Below are positions 20,804-30,400 of a stretch of 34,245 nt of DNA, in pieces (the stretch's first letter is position 1; every line of letters begins with the position of its first letter). The notes beneath the pieces were generated by a model, which had not been told where the DNA came from, ran no database searches, and was given only the letters and a program-made list of their open reading frames with translations. The translations under genes were made by a program, and so were the position numbers. The stretch is from Ruminococcus sp. (GTDB taxonomy: Bacteria; Bacillota; Clostridia; Oscillospirales; Acutalibacteraceae): positions 1 to 34,245 of the forward strand of contig JAFRBX010000026.1 of the NCBI GenBank assembly GCA_017404665.1, written 5' to 3'.

Positions 20804-20871
20804 TAATCTGAATCCTTTTATTCTCTGTTCTGATACTAAGTATCAACCCTATTATTTCCTGTTCATAGTCT

Positions 20872-21786
20872 TTAATTCTCTATCGGAATAATAATCTCAA
20901 AAGCCTTCGGTACAACGGTGATGACGGGGTCCTTCATGACAAACATCTCGCCGTCGATACCAATCTTGATATCGCCGTGGTTATCCAGCTTGAGCTCACG
21001 GCATTTTTGATGTAATATAAATTGCTTTCCCTTTGGATGGTCGATATGTTCGCCGCGGTTGAACGGCCCCAGCATCCATGTAAAGTAGCTGATCGGCACG
21101 GTGGGGATCGCCATAAAGTCGATCAGTCCGTCGTCGAGCTCGGCATATGGCGTCGCCTTGATGCCGCCGCCGTAGAACTTGCCCTTGGCGGCTACGGCGA
21201 GCATCTGGCTCTTGAAGCCCTGTGCGATGGGGATCTTTTTCCCGTCGGCATAGGGGGTGAAATGATGCTTTCTCTTGGTCAGCAGGCACTGCACGATAGC
21301 GAGCTTGTACGCAAAGGGACCCGACATCAGCGGGAGTCGCTTGTTCTTCTGCGCGCGGTCGGCGACCTCGCAGTCATAGCCGACGGAGACGACGTTCAGC
21401 GCGTATCGATCCTCACATTTAAGAAGATCGACCGTGACAGTCTTGCCGCGCGTCATTTTTGTAAAATCCAAAAAGTCCTCTTTGGGGGCAGGCAGGGAAC
21501 GGACATAATCGTTGCCGGTGCCGACGGGAACCACGCCCAGCGCGACGTTGTCGAAGCCCAGCAGACCGTGCAGCGCTTCATTCGCCGTGCCGTCGCCGCC
21601 GCAGGCGTATACCCTCAGCGGCTCGCCCTTTTCGGCATAGCGGCGCGCGATGTTCTCGGCGTCGCCCTTGCCCTGTGTATATTCGATGACTGCGTTATCC
21701 AGCTTCAAAGCATCGATTTTTTCTTTCAGCTCAGGGGTCGAATCCTTTGTGCCTGCAAAGGAGTTGAGAATAAACAGATGGGTCAT
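20872..21786 (-). CDS. Diacylglycerol/lipid kinase family protein (DgkB/YegS-like)
   Basis: 304 residues. The N-terminal nucleotide-binding domain has the opening LFILNSFAG and the signature GGDGTANE (63-70), followed by LGVVPVGTGNDYVRSL. These identify the soluble DAGK-catalytic family, which phosphorylates diacylglycerol or related lipids at the membrane surface. The C-terminal beta-sandwich contains GGGIKATPYAELDDGLIDF and IGIDGEM, both typical. It starts 20 nt after maf with GGAGGATTGCA as ribosome-binding site. The 68-bp gap to the SGNH gene holds a TTGATACTTAGTATCA palindrome and a GAACAG..AATAATAG stretch that may be a decayed heptamer element. Confidence 0.92.
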   Translation of the reverse strand: MTHLFILNSFAGTKDSTPELKEKIDALKLDNAVIEYTQGKGDAENIARRYAEKGEPLRVYACGGDGTANEALHGLLGFDNVALGVVPVGTGNDYVRSLPAPKEDFLDFTKMTRGKTVTVDLLKCEDRYALNVVSVGYDCEVADRAQKNKRLPLMSGPFAYKLAIVQCLLTKRKHHFTPYADGKKIPIAQGFKSQMLAVAAKGKFYGGGIKATPYAELDDGLIDFMAIPTVPISYFTWMLGPFNRGEHIDHPKGKQFILHQKCRELKLDNHGDIKIGIDGEMFVMKDPVITVVPKAFEIIIPIEN

Positions 21787-21806
21787 TGCAATCCTCCGTT
21801 TTCAGA

Positions 21807-22373
21807 TCATGTTTCGGCTATGACGGCGTCCAGCTCGCGCTTAAGTCTTGCGACCGGAAGCCCCACCACATTGAAGAAATCACCCTCGATGCGCTTTACC
21901 AGCACAGAGCCTTTGCCCTGTATACCGTAAGCACCCGCCTTGTCGAACGGCTCGCCCGTGGCGATATAGTCGGCGATCTCCTTCTCGCTCAGCGGGTAAA
22001 ACTCCACACGGGTCGCCTCACTGAACGAACGCGTCTTTCCGTTCATGATCACAGCACAGCCGGTGATCACGGTATGCGTCTTACCGGACAGCGCCGAGAG
22101 CATCCGCTCAGCGTCTGCAGCGTCGCGCGGCTTGCCGAGCACCTCGCCTTCGAGGATCACCACCGTATCAGCTCCGATCACAATGTCATCGGGATGCTTC
22201 TCGGCGACAGCCCGCGCCTTGACGCCTGCCAGATAAGCAGGTGCTTCCTCAGGCATCACGCCCGCGGGCAATACTTCATCGACCTCGGACACGACAACCG
22301 TAAAGTCCGGGGTGATGTTGCCGATCAATTCCTGTCTGCGCGGTGATTTTGACGCTAAAATGATCGTTCTCAT
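21807..22373 (-). CDS. maf: Maf-family nucleoside triphosphate pyrophosphatase
   Basis: 188 residues, the usual Maf length. The opening ILASKSPRRQEL is the family signature, followed by SEVDE, the catalytic IGADTVVILEGEVLGKP, and SGKTHTVITG. Maf proteins hydrolyse dTTP/UTP or modified nucleotides to monophosphates and are linked to cell-division arrest and nucleotide-pool cleaning. The start has GGGAGAGCC upstream. It is the first gene of the apparent four-gene operon maf - DAG kinase - SGNH hydrolase - GT2. A weak promoter (TTTATT, 17 bp, TATGAT) lies in the AT-rich stretch 22410-22450. Confidence 0.93.
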   Translation of the reverse strand: MRTIILASKSPRRQELIGNITPDFTVVVSEVDEVLPAGVMPEEAPAYLAGVKARAVAEKHPDDIVIGADTVVILEGEVLGKPRDAADAERMLSALSGKTHTVITGCAVIMNGKTRSFSEATRVEFYPLSEKEIADYIATGEPFDKAGAYGIQGKGSVLVKRIEGDFFNVVGLPVARLKRELDAVIAET

Positions 22374-22488
22374 GGCTCTCCCGCTTCTTTCGATATAGCG
22401 TAAAAAACATTAACATTGTTATCATAGCACAAACTATGAAAAAAATAAACAAAAAAATACAAAAAAATTGGTAATCCTTGTGATCGCA

Positions 22489-22519
22489 CAAGCAAAAACA
22501 ATCCCCTCAAATTGAGGGG
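22489..22519 (-). terminator. Terminator of the WYL regulator gene
   Basis: CCCCTCAA pairs with TTGAGGGG (22503-22519). On the minus strand it is followed by ATTGTTTTTG. The AT-rich stretch from here to 22373 otherwise holds only the weak maf promoter. Confidence 0.8.
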
Positions 22520-22532
22520 GCATAACCGCGGA

Positions 22533-23540
22533 TTATTCATACAGCTCTTTCACGCTGTCAAGATACGCGTTGAAGCCGTTTTTCGCTGATTTCGGCGATA
22601 CGATCCGCACCTTATCACCGAAGGAAAACAGCCAGCCGTAGAACTGCGGCGAGAGCATGACCTCCGTGCTGACGGTAAAGGTACCGTCGGCATGCGGCTG
22701 AAGAAAGACCTTATCCGAAAAGCGGTCGACCACAACGCCGATCAGGCTGTCGTCAAAGCGAAGCTTGACGCTGACTGTCTCGCCGCCGTACATGCCGAAC
22801 ACCTGCTTAGTGTACACCGCAAGGTCAAATTTATCTACCGCCTTGGTGCTGTCGGCGCGTTCCTCCTCCACGGAGATCGCCTCCATCTTATCCACACGAA
22901 AATGCTTGAGGGTATCCGCGTCCTTATCGTAAGCAATCAGATAGTAATTTTCATCGTCCCATGTCAGCGCTTTGGGCGTCAGCAGATAGCGCATGCCGCC
23001 GCGACGGCGCTCCTTCACGATCTTTTTCGCGCCAGTGCGCGATACCGCCCACTGTGTATAATAAAATCCGATCTTCTTCTTTGTGTTGATCGCGCGGTTG
23101 ATGCTGTCGATATTGCGGTATATCTCCTCGTTGCTGTTCTTGACGCGGTTCGCGACGATCACCTGACGGTGCAGCTGCTTCGCCTGATTCTCCGAGGTGA
23201 GGGTCTCGATCTTGCGGATCAGCTCACGGCTCTTTTTGACGGTGATGAACTTGGAGCTCTGCACCGCGTCAATCAGCAGCTTGATCTCTTCAAGCGTAAA
23301 TTCCCGCGATACCAGACTGAACAGCGAGATCTTGCCGACCTTGGTCTTGACAATATCCAGCCCGAAATCTCTGAGGCTCTCGATATCGCTGTAGATGCTT
23401 TTACGCTCTGCCGCGATGCCGTACTCGTCAAGATATTCGATGATATCGGCGACCGTGACGCCGTAATCGTCGTCGGTCTTTTCCATAAAATACTTCATGA
23501 TGTATAACAGCTTCTGTTTTTGCTTCGGATTCTTGGGCAT
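22533..23540 (-). CDS. WYL-domain transcriptional regulator
   Basis: About 335 residues. The N-terminal winged helix-turn-helix (about 5-65; VTVADIIEYLDEYGIAAERK, SIYSDIESL) is of the DeoR-like HTH_11 type. The WYL domain (about 140-230) contains GMRYLLTPKALTWDDENYYL and the family ending FRVDKMEAI. A C-terminal extension (WCX-like, about 245-330) follows. WYL domains sense ligands, probably nucleic acids or nucleotides, and often control stress, DNA-damage or defence genes. The second ATG of ATGAATATG is preferred because AAAGGA is 8-9 nt from it. The gene follows the AEC transporter by 66 bp on the same strand, so it could be co-transcribed with it. Target genes are not evident. Confidence 0.9.
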   Translation of the reverse strand: MPKNPKQKQKLLYIMKYFMEKTDDDYGVTVADIIEYLDEYGIAAERKSIYSDIESLRDFGLDIVKTKVGKISLFSLVSREFTLEEIKLLIDAVQSSKFITVKKSRELIRKIETLTSENQAKQLHRQVIVANRVKNSNEEIYRNIDSINRAINTKKKIGFYYTQWAVSRTGAKKIVKERRRGGMRYLLTPKALTWDDENYYLIAYDKDADTLKHFRVDKMEAISVEEERADSTKAVDKFDLAVYTKQVFGMYGGETVSVKLRFDDSLIGVVVDRFSDKVFLQPHADGTFTVSTEVMLSPQFYGWLFSFGDKVRIVSPKSAKNGFNAYLDSVKELYE

Positions 23541-23606
23541 ATTCATTTTCCTTTCTATGCATCAAACAATTCTATCAATTCAAACGCGAAACGTTCCCCT
23601 GAATCG

Positions 23607-24542
23607 TTATCCGTTTTCCAACAGGAACTGCGTCAATCCGACCACAGCCGGCATCGTCGCCAGCGAGAACAGCGCCGACGCGGATACAATACCTGCAGAA
23701 AGCTCGGTATCTCTGTCGTACTTAGCCGACATCATCGTGGTGAACGCCGCCACCGGCGCGCTGACCGCGATCACCGTCGCTGTAGTCACCGTCGCGTCGA
23801 TGTGCAGCAGTACCATCACGCCCATCACCGCGAGCGGCAGCACGATCAAGCGCAGCGCCATCGCGACATACGCGTCCGTATCCCGCAGCACACGCTTGAG
23901 ATTTGCGTGCATCAGATGATAACCGATCACCAACATCGGCACCGGCGTATTCAGCGCGGCAAGCAGACTGACAGGCTCAGCGAGAACGGCTGGGAGCTTT
24001 ATCGAAAAGACAAACAGGATCACGCCGACCGCCGTTCCGATGATGCCGGGGTTGAGCACCGCCTTCAGCGCGAGACGTCCCCCAGTCCTGCCGCTCATCG
24101 AGATCAGCCCGTACGTCCACATAAAAATGTTGAACATCGCGACGAACGCCGCGCCGTAAAAGACGCCGTCATCGCCTAGCACCGCCTTCTGCAGCGGCAG
24201 CGCCATAAAACCGCAATTGGAAAACACCACAGCGAACTTCAGCACCACCCCGCGGGCGATATCCTTCTTCCGATACAACAGCTCAGCCAAAAGGACAGAA
24301 AACAACAGCGACAGGAACACCGCCGCCAAAGAAATCAGCAAGCCGCTGAGCATCCGCGGCTGATAGTCCCGCTGAAAGGCGCTGACGATCACGCAGGGCG
24401 TCACAGCATACAGCACCACGTCCGTCATCGAACGCGCGCCTTGATCGGTGATTATCCCGAGCTTTGTCAGCAGCGCGCCGACCGCAATCAGAACAAACAG
24501 CACCAGCACCTGTGTGCCGACGTCCGTGAACGATTCTATCAT
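23607..24542 (-). CDS. AEC (auxin efflux carrier) family transporter
   Basis: About 311 residues with some ten hydrophobic helices in two halves. VVLYAVTPCVIVSAF in the first half, FSNCGFMALPLQKAVLG with the conserved Asn-Gly-Pro-type helix break, and NTPVPMLVIGYHL in the second half are typical of bacterial AEC permeases for organic acids such as malate or malonate. The start ATG follows GGGGGAGAGAAAAGC; an upstream in-frame GTG at 24563 is less likely. A consensus-like promoter lies 85 bp upstream. The substrate cannot be inferred. The downstream WYL gene may regulate it. Confidence 0.88.
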   Translation of the reverse strand: MIESFTDVGTQVLVLFVLIAVGALLTKLGIITDQGARSMTDVVLYAVTPCVIVSAFQRDYQPRMLSGLLISLAAVFLSLLFSVLLAELLYRKKDIARGVVLKFAVVFSNCGFMALPLQKAVLGDDGVFYGAAFVAMFNIFMWTYGLISMSGRTGGRLALKAVLNPGIIGTAVGVILFVFSIKLPAVLAEPVSLLAALNTPVPMLVIGYHLMHANLKRVLRDTDAYVAMALRLIVLPLAVMGVMVLLHIDATVTTATVIAVSAPVAAFTTMMSAKYDRDTELSAGIVSASALFSLATMPAVVGLTQFLLENG

Positions 24543-24626
24543 GCTTTTCTCTCCCCCGATCACTTTTTCAGCAGGATGACCTGCCGAAAGTCTCCGAAAA
24601 CAGAGTCCATGTTTTTGTACTCAATC

Positions 24627-24655
24627 ATTATAACAGCCGCGAGCTGTGATTGCAA
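24627..24655 (-). promoter_or_regulatory. Promoter of the AEC transporter gene
   Basis: TTGCAA (24655-24650), a 17-bp spacer and TATAAT (24632-24627). Confidence 0.72.
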
Positions 24656-24887
24656 CCTCCTATGTAGTAAAAAGAAATAACTTTTGCGGGCAGAAAATAG
24701 TCAAAATGTCCAAGTCCCGTATATTACCCTGTGAAACTGTACAAAATATACGTGGAAATTTGTTGATATCGCAAGGCAAAAAACCGCCATTCCACGATTT
24801 CAAGCAAAAATCATCCGTCAACAATACCTACAAACCTCCCCTGTATCTGACTGCATTTGTATAAACAAACAAATTTTTCATTATCAT
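24656..24887. other. AT-rich intergenic stretch with no gene seen
   Basis: Between the two divergent promoters lie about 230 bp of AT-rich DNA. The short frames in it have no ribosome-binding site or recognisable product. I see no RNA fold or repeat that I can support. Confidence 0.5.
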
Positions 24888-24916
24888 TTGACAAGCGGAT
24901 AAACGGAATATATAAT
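24888..24916 (+). promoter_or_regulatory. Perfect-consensus promoter of the H1-like gene
   Basis: TTGACA (24888-24893), exactly 17 bp, then TATAAT (24911-24916). Both hexamers match the sigma-A consensus, so strong constitutive transcription is expected. Confidence 0.85.
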
Positions 24917-24986
24917 ACAACCTGTAAGCACGCAAAACCACTGCTTAATATAATAAATCATAATATAATGAAAGAAGGATTTTATC

Positions 24987-25364
24987 ATGGCAACTAAGAA
25001 GACCGCCGCTAAGGCTGAAACCAAGACCACAGCTAAGAAGACCGCTGCTAAGAAGGCTGAGACCGCTCCCAAGGCTGAGACCAAAGTCGAGACCAAGGCT
25101 GCTGCTCCCAAGGCTGAGGCTAAGGCTGCCGCTCCCAAGGCTGCTGCTAAGAAGCCCGCTGCCAAGAAGGCTGATCCCAAGTTCGATCTCTACATCCAGT
25201 TCGGCGGCGCTACCGTTTCCGTTAAGGACATCGAGAAGAACGTCAAGAAGGTCGTCAAGGGCAAGAAGGCTTACACTGTATACGTGAAGCCCGAAGAGAG
25301 CAAGGCCTACATCGTAGCTGACGGCGAGACCACCGGCATGGATGTGTTCTTTGTAGCTGACTAA
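24987..25364 (+). CDS. Histone H1-like Ala/Lys-rich protein with C-terminal DUF6465-type domain
   Basis: 125 residues in two parts. Residues 1-65 are almost only Ala, Lys, Thr, Glu and Pro in AAKK, KAE and AAPKA repeats, like histone H1 tails and bacterial H1-like nucleoid proteins. Residues 66-125 form a small folded domain (FDLYIQFGGATVSVKDIEKN ... VYVKPEESKAYIVADGE) that I take to be DUF6465, common in gut Clostridia. The basic tail should bind nucleic acid. The perfect promoter, GAAGGA ribosome-binding site and strongly biased codons (AAG GCT) indicate high expression. A role as a nucleoid-associated or RNA-binding protein is an inference. The tail is coded by short DNA repeats prone to slippage. 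Confidence 0.8.
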   Translation: MATKKTAAKAETKTTAKKTAAKKAETAPKAETKVETKAAAPKAEAKAAAPKAAAKKPAAKKADPKFDLYIQFGGATVSVKDIEKNVKKVVKGKKAYTVYVKPEESKAYIVADGETTGMDVFFVAD

Positions 25365-25385
25365 TAAAATATCTGTAACAACATC

Positions 25386-25416
25386 GGCGAGGAGCTCAGC
25401 TCCCCGCCTTTTGTTT
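25386..25416 (+). terminator. Terminator of the H1-like gene
   Basis: The GGCGAGGAGCT / AGCTCCCCGCC hairpin (25386-25408) is followed by TTTTGTTTG. Confidence 0.87.
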
Positions 25417-25555
25417 GCTCAGATATCCGACAAATCAGCACATTCTTTACAGCTCACCGCCGCCGGATGAACATTCTGTAAAAACTTCTGAAAACTATGG
25501 AATTTTTCAAATCAATGTGTTATAATAATTTCACTCAAAAAACAGGAGGAAAAAA

Positions 25556-25924
25556 ATGAAGACTTTTACAAGAGTATTTGCCGTTATCATGATAGCAGCG
25601 ATTCTGGCAACCTTGATGGCAGCCTGCGGCAAACAAGGCGAACAAAAAAATTATATCGACAATAACCTCGTAGGCACATGGACGCAGACCGACGAGACCG
25701 ACGGCAACTGGACCTGGACGTTCAACGACGACGGCACCTGCAAGCTGGTTGGCGACGACGGCTTTGAGAGCGACGGCACATATCAGATCCCCGAAGAAGA
25801 CGTCGGCAAGATCGAGATCACGCTGGAGAAGTGGGAAAAGTCGACCTTGTTCACCTACACAGCGACTACAAAGGTTCTTGACCTCGAGTCCTTTGACCTG
25901 AGCTACTACTGCCAGAAGCAATAA
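25556..25924 (+). CDS. Small secreted lipoprotein, function unknown
   Basis: 122 residues. A hydrophobic signal sequence ends in a lipobox-like LMAAC with Cys22, after which the mature part begins GKQGEQ. The mature domain is short and rich in Trp, Asp and Thr (GTWTQTDETDGNWTWTFNDD). It reads like one small beta-barrel of the lipocalin-like/DUF5640 type (GTWTF..DG...Y.I), often found on clostridial lipoproteins. AACAGGAGGAAAAAA is a strong ribosome-binding site, and a TATAAT lies about 37 bp upstream. No neighbour suggests a role. Confidence 0.8.
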   Translation: MKTFTRVFAVIMIAAILATLMAACGKQGEQKNYIDNNLVGTWTQTDETDGNWTWTFNDDGTCKLVGDDGFESDGTYQIPEEDVGKIEITLEKWEKSTLFTYTATTKVLDLESFDLSYYCQKQ

Positions 25925-25957
25925 GCCTCAGGCACAACTTTTAAACACTATTGCATG

Positions 25958-25988
25958 ATAAAAGCCCGACTTTCCGTCGGGCTTTTAT
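25958..25988. terminator. Bidirectional terminator between the lipoprotein gene and hydA
   Basis: ATAAAAGCCCGAC pairs with GTCGGGCTTTTAT (25958-25970 / 25976-25988) around TTTCC. U-rich ends form on both strands. Confidence 0.9.
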
Positions 25989-25997
25989 TCTTGAAAA

Positions 25998-27368
25998 TCA
26001 CAGATCAAAATGATCGCGGGTGACATATTTTCCGCTGTGCTCCAGCACGATCTCGCCGCCGCGATATACGAGCTTTCCGCGCAGATAGACCTGCTCGACG
26101 CCGCCTACGGTTTTGACGCCCTCAAAGGGGGTGTAGCCGCATCGGCTGTGACAGCGGTCGGCGGTGATTTTGCCGTGACCTCTCGGCTCAAAGATGACCA
26201 GATCCGCGTCACTCCCCGCCTTGATCACACCCTTCTTCGGATACATTCCGTACAAACGGGCAGGGTTCTCGCTGAGGTAGGCGCACATCTGCTGCAGAGA
26301 GATGCGGTGCTTTTTTACACCGTAGGTATACAGCAGGATCGCGCGGGTCTCCACACCGGGCATGCCGTTCGGGATTTTGGTAAAGTCGCTCTCCCCCGCC
26401 CTTTTCTGCTCCACGGTAAAGGAGCAGTGATCGGTGCTGACGGTATCCGCGTTGTTGGTCTTCAGCGCGTCCCACAGAGCCTTGTTGTCCTCACGTTTTC
26501 TCAGCGGCGGTGAGCATACATACTCTGAGGCGGTATCAAACGGCGCGTCGTACACGCTGTCGTCCAGCAGCAGATACTGCGGACAGGTCTCGGCGTATAC
26601 CTCTACCCCTTCGTCTCTCGCGTGCAGAACCTCCTGATATCCCAGACGCGTGCTCAAATGCACCACGATGCACGGCGCGTCGGCAGCCTTGGCGATGGCA
26701 AGAAAGCGGTTAACCGCCTCCGCCTCAGTAAAGTCGGGACGGGTAAGCGGATGATGCTTCGGCTGCGTTTCTCCGCGGGCGAGCGCTTCTTCCCTGAGCT
26801 TGCCGATAATACCGGAGTTCTCGCAGTGGCATCCCACGATGCCGCCGTATTTTTTGAGCTCCTTCATCAGCTCATAGATTGCGCGGTCGTTCAGCTCCAT
26901 CGCGTCATAAATCATATAGACCTTAAAGGACGTCACTCCCTGCTCGAACATGGCGGGGAGCTCGTTTTTGATATCCTCGCGCCAATCGGAGATCGCCATA
27001 TGAAAAGCATAGTCGCAGCTCGATTTGCCGAACGCCTTTATATGCCAGTTGTTCAAGGCGTCCGAGAGGGTCTCTCCCTTGTTCTGGGTCGCGAAATCCA
27101 CCACCGTCGTCACGCCGCCGGCGATCGCGCTTTTGGTGCCGGAGTCAAAATCATCGGCAGTTACGGTATCGCTGACCTCCAGATCAAAATGGGTATGCGC
27201 GTCGATAAAGCCGGGAAAAATCAGCTTCCCACCGACGTCGACCGTCTGCGCTTCCGCGGAAAGATTTCTGCCGACCGCGACGATCTTTTCACCGTTGATC
27301 AATATATCGGCACGCTTGACGCCCCGTGGAGAGACGATCGAACCGCCTTTTAGTAATATCTTGCTCAT
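25998..27368 (-). CDS. hydA: Dihydropyrimidinase/D-hydantoinase-type cyclic amidohydrolase (HydA/HyuA)
   Basis: 456 residues, with the dinuclear metal site of the family intact: His58 and His60 (DAHTHFD), carbamylated Lys149 (SFKVYM), His181 (GCHCEN), His237 (VVHLST) and Asp313 (STDHCSF). The enzyme opens cyclic ureides such as hydantoins or dihydropyrimidines. Together with ygfK and ssnA just upstream it matches the E. coli hyuA-ygfK-ssnA group, which in gut anaerobes is known to be required for purine and urate breakdown. There it is thought to open a reduced purine-derived ring. ATG 27368 is preferred over GTG 27377, though the ribosome-binding site (AAAGAAG) is weak. It is the last gene of the apparent operon and ends at a shared terminator. 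Confidence 0.92.
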   Translation of the reverse strand: MSKILLKGGSIVSPRGVKRADILINGEKIVAVGRNLSAEAQTVDVGGKLIFPGFIDAHTHFDLEVSDTVTADDFDSGTKSAIAGGVTTVVDFATQNKGETLSDALNNWHIKAFGKSSCDYAFHMAISDWREDIKNELPAMFEQGVTSFKVYMIYDAMELNDRAIYELMKELKKYGGIVGCHCENSGIIGKLREEALARGETQPKHHPLTRPDFTEAEAVNRFLAIAKAADAPCIVVHLSTRLGYQEVLHARDEGVEVYAETCPQYLLLDDSVYDAPFDTASEYVCSPPLRKREDNKALWDALKTNNADTVSTDHCSFTVEQKRAGESDFTKIPNGMPGVETRAILLYTYGVKKHRISLQQMCAYLSENPARLYGMYPKKGVIKAGSDADLVIFEPRGHGKITADRCHSRCGYTPFEGVKTVGGVEQVYLRGKLVYRGGEIVLEHSGKYVTRDHFDL

Positions 27369-27406
27369 TGGAATCACTTCTTTTTTTGTAGTGCAATTGA
27401 TGATAA

Positions 27407-27439
27407 GGGAGGAGCAGACATGCGTGTCACACCCCTCCC
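27407..27439 (-). other. Intercistronic hairpin between ygfK and hydA
   Basis: GGGAGG pairs with CCTCCC at the ends, with GACA/TGTC inside, in the 90-bp gap. No T-run follows on the minus strand, so an RNA-processing or stability element is more likely than a terminator. Confidence 0.5.
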
Positions 27440-27458
27440 CTACCGATACTCAAAAATA

Positions 27459-30400
27459 TTATCTATACAAATCAATATCCTTTATGACGGTCATGATCAG
27501 CACCTCGACGTCCTTCGGCAGATCGTTGGGCTGATCGAGATCGATGTCCTCTACTGCGTCCAATCTCACACGCACCGTATGGTCATCAAGAATCAGGAAG
27601 CCCTTCTGGCTGCTGACGTCAAAGCTCTCTGCGTCCTCGAAGAAGGTAAATTTGTCGAGGTACGGAGCCGAGTCATAAGGACAGAAGCTTTTGCAGTTTC
27701 CGCACTCGTTGCACAGGCGATCGAGGTGCAGTATCTCACGCCTGCCGTCCGGCATTTCCACTACCGCGTTCGCACGGTTGGGGCATACGCTGACACAGTT
27801 CTCACACACGGTATTACAGCTCAGGCATCCGGAGATTTTCGCGGTTAGCGTTACTGGATCGATGGTGCGCTTGCTCTCAATCGCCTCTTCAGGCGTCTGA
27901 TATGCTTCAAGCGGGATATCCATAATATGCTTCTCACCGATAATATCGTCGGCAGCCTTCTGCGCGTCGGCGATACACTCGACTACGGTGGAAGGACCGC
28001 GCAGGCTGTCGCCGATATTGTACACCTTCATGCCGTCGTACTCAGACACAAACGGTACTCTGCCGCTCGCGTCGGGCTTGATACCGTTCTGCGTGAACAG
28101 CGAGGTATCCGTAGCCTCTCCGATCGCCGCAATCACGGTGTCGGCGGGTACTTCGACCGTTTCGTCGGTCATAACGGGACTTCGTCTGCCGCTCGCGTCC
28201 GGATCGCCCAGTTTCATCACGGTACAGATCAGCTTGCCGTCTTTATGCTCGACGGGAGAGAGCAGCTCGAGGAACTCAACGCCGTCGCTCATAGCTTCCT
28301 TGTATTCTTCTACATCGGCGGGCATATATTTTTTGGTCCTTCTGTATACGATTCTGACCTTATACACACCGGGAACACGTTTCGCAGCGCGCGCGGCGTC
28401 CATCGCGGTATTGCCGCCGCCGATGATGACAACGTTCGAACCGAGGAACGCCTTGTTCTGCTTGAAATCACGCAGGAAATCCAGCACGTTGATGACGGTG
28501 CCTTTCACATGCGGATCGCGCGCCTTGTACGCGCCGACGCCGCAGACTGCAGCCTCATATCCGGCATCCTTCAGTTCCTTGAACGACGGAGCGGGCGTAT
28601 TGAGCTTGATGTTCGCGCCCATCTTCTCGATCAGGGAAACGTCCCATTTGACAAAATATCCAGAAACACGGAAGTCAGGGATGATGTTGCGCACCACGCC
28701 GCCCGCTTTGTTGGATTTTTCAAAGACGTCGACCTGATAACCCGCGCGGGCGAGGAAATACGCCGCCGACAAGCCCGCCGCTCCGGCGCCGATCACGGCG
28801 ATCTTCTTACCGTTGGGAGCGGCGTCGGGCTTGAGCTCGGGAAGCAGCTCATCGTAACCCTCGCAGGCAGCGATATACTTGATGCCCCTGATATCCATCG
28901 GCTTGAGATAGTAATAGTAGCGGGTACACATGCTCATACAGCGGTGATTGCAGATCAGACCCGTGGTGAACGGCAGCGGGTTTTTCTGCAGGATGACCGC
29001 GAGCGCCTCTTTGTGCTTCTCCTGATCCGCAAGACGAATGTACTCGGGGATATCCTGGCGTATCGGACAGCCTCCCTGACAGGGCGCCATATAGCAGTCG
29101 AACAGCGGCACAGACTCGCCGCACTTGCGTGACGGCAGGGGCTTGATCGGCTTGGTATACATTTCATGCGTCTGTAAGCAGTCGCGGAGCTTGGTGATGA
29201 TATCGATATCCGTACCCTTGAAGGACTCATACGGACACAGGCGCAGCCAATACGCCATCGGCGCCAGTCGGGAGTAGCCGCCGGGCTTCAACAGACTTGT
29301 CGCTACCGTGATCGGCCAGATACCTGCCTTGAACAGATAATTGACCGCAGACGCCGATACGCCGCCGGAGAACGAGATACGCAGCTTGCCGTCGAACGCT
29401 TCTGAGAAACGGCGCGCCATCTCGATGGTCAGATGGAACAGCGCGCGTCCGCTCATGTACATTTCCTCGGCAGGCAGCTCGCCGCGCCTTACCTCAACGG
29501 GGAAGGTGTTAGAGAGCTTGACGCCGAATTCCAGTCCCTTGCTTTCGGCAAGCGCCTTCAAACGCCGGAACATCGCCACGGCGTCGTCAAACTGCAGATC
29601 CTCCTTGAAGTGATGATCGTCAAAGGCAACGTAGTCGAAGCCTGTCTTGTCGAGGATTGCGCGCGCGTACTCATAGCCTAAGATCGTCGGGTTGCACTTG
29701 ACAAAGGTGTTCAAGCCCTTTTCCTCGATCAGATAGGTCGCGATGCGCTCGATCTCATCGGGCGGACAGCCATGCAGCGTAGAGAGCGTCACACTGCGGC
29801 AGATGCGCGGCGAAATACTGTCGATCAGTTCGGTATATTCCGGATAAAATTCTTTTAAAGCATTTTTTGCTTCTGTAAATATCGGGCGGTCGGACGCATC
29901 CTTCAAGCCCTCAATAAAGCGGTCGATCTTCTTCGATTTGATTCCCTCAAGGTCATAACCGACGCTCATATTGAACACAAAGCCGTCCGGATCGCCCAGC
30001 TCAAAGGCTTTCGCGATCACCTTGAGCACACACCATGCCTTGACATATTCCTCGAATGCCTGCTCGACGGTCAGCTCGGTGGACCACTCGCAGTTGTAAC
30101 CCTCATCCTCCGCATTGATACACGGACGGGCGATACATTTCGCCAGCTCCTCGCCGTCCATCACCTGAACGGTTTTCAGCTCAAAGAAGCGTGCGCCGCC
30201 GATGTAGGCGGAAATGATATTCTGCGCCATCTGTGTATGCGGACCCGCGGCAGGACCCAAGGGAACCTCCAGCTTCTCGCCGAAGATCTCGAGGTATTTA
30301 TCATCGTCCCCGAGATTCTCTGTCGCCTCGTCGCCGAGACTGCCGGCATATTTCCTGCTCCACTCTTTGATGCGGGAAATGCGAAAGCCCTCATTGACAT

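Noticed and set aside
27927-29132. 401-codon open frame antisense to ygfK, and similar long antisense frames at 5122-6327, 8336-9361 and 11469-12620
   Set aside because: All lie opposite well-supported genes, show no domains or start signals, and have the composition expected of reverse-strand shadows.
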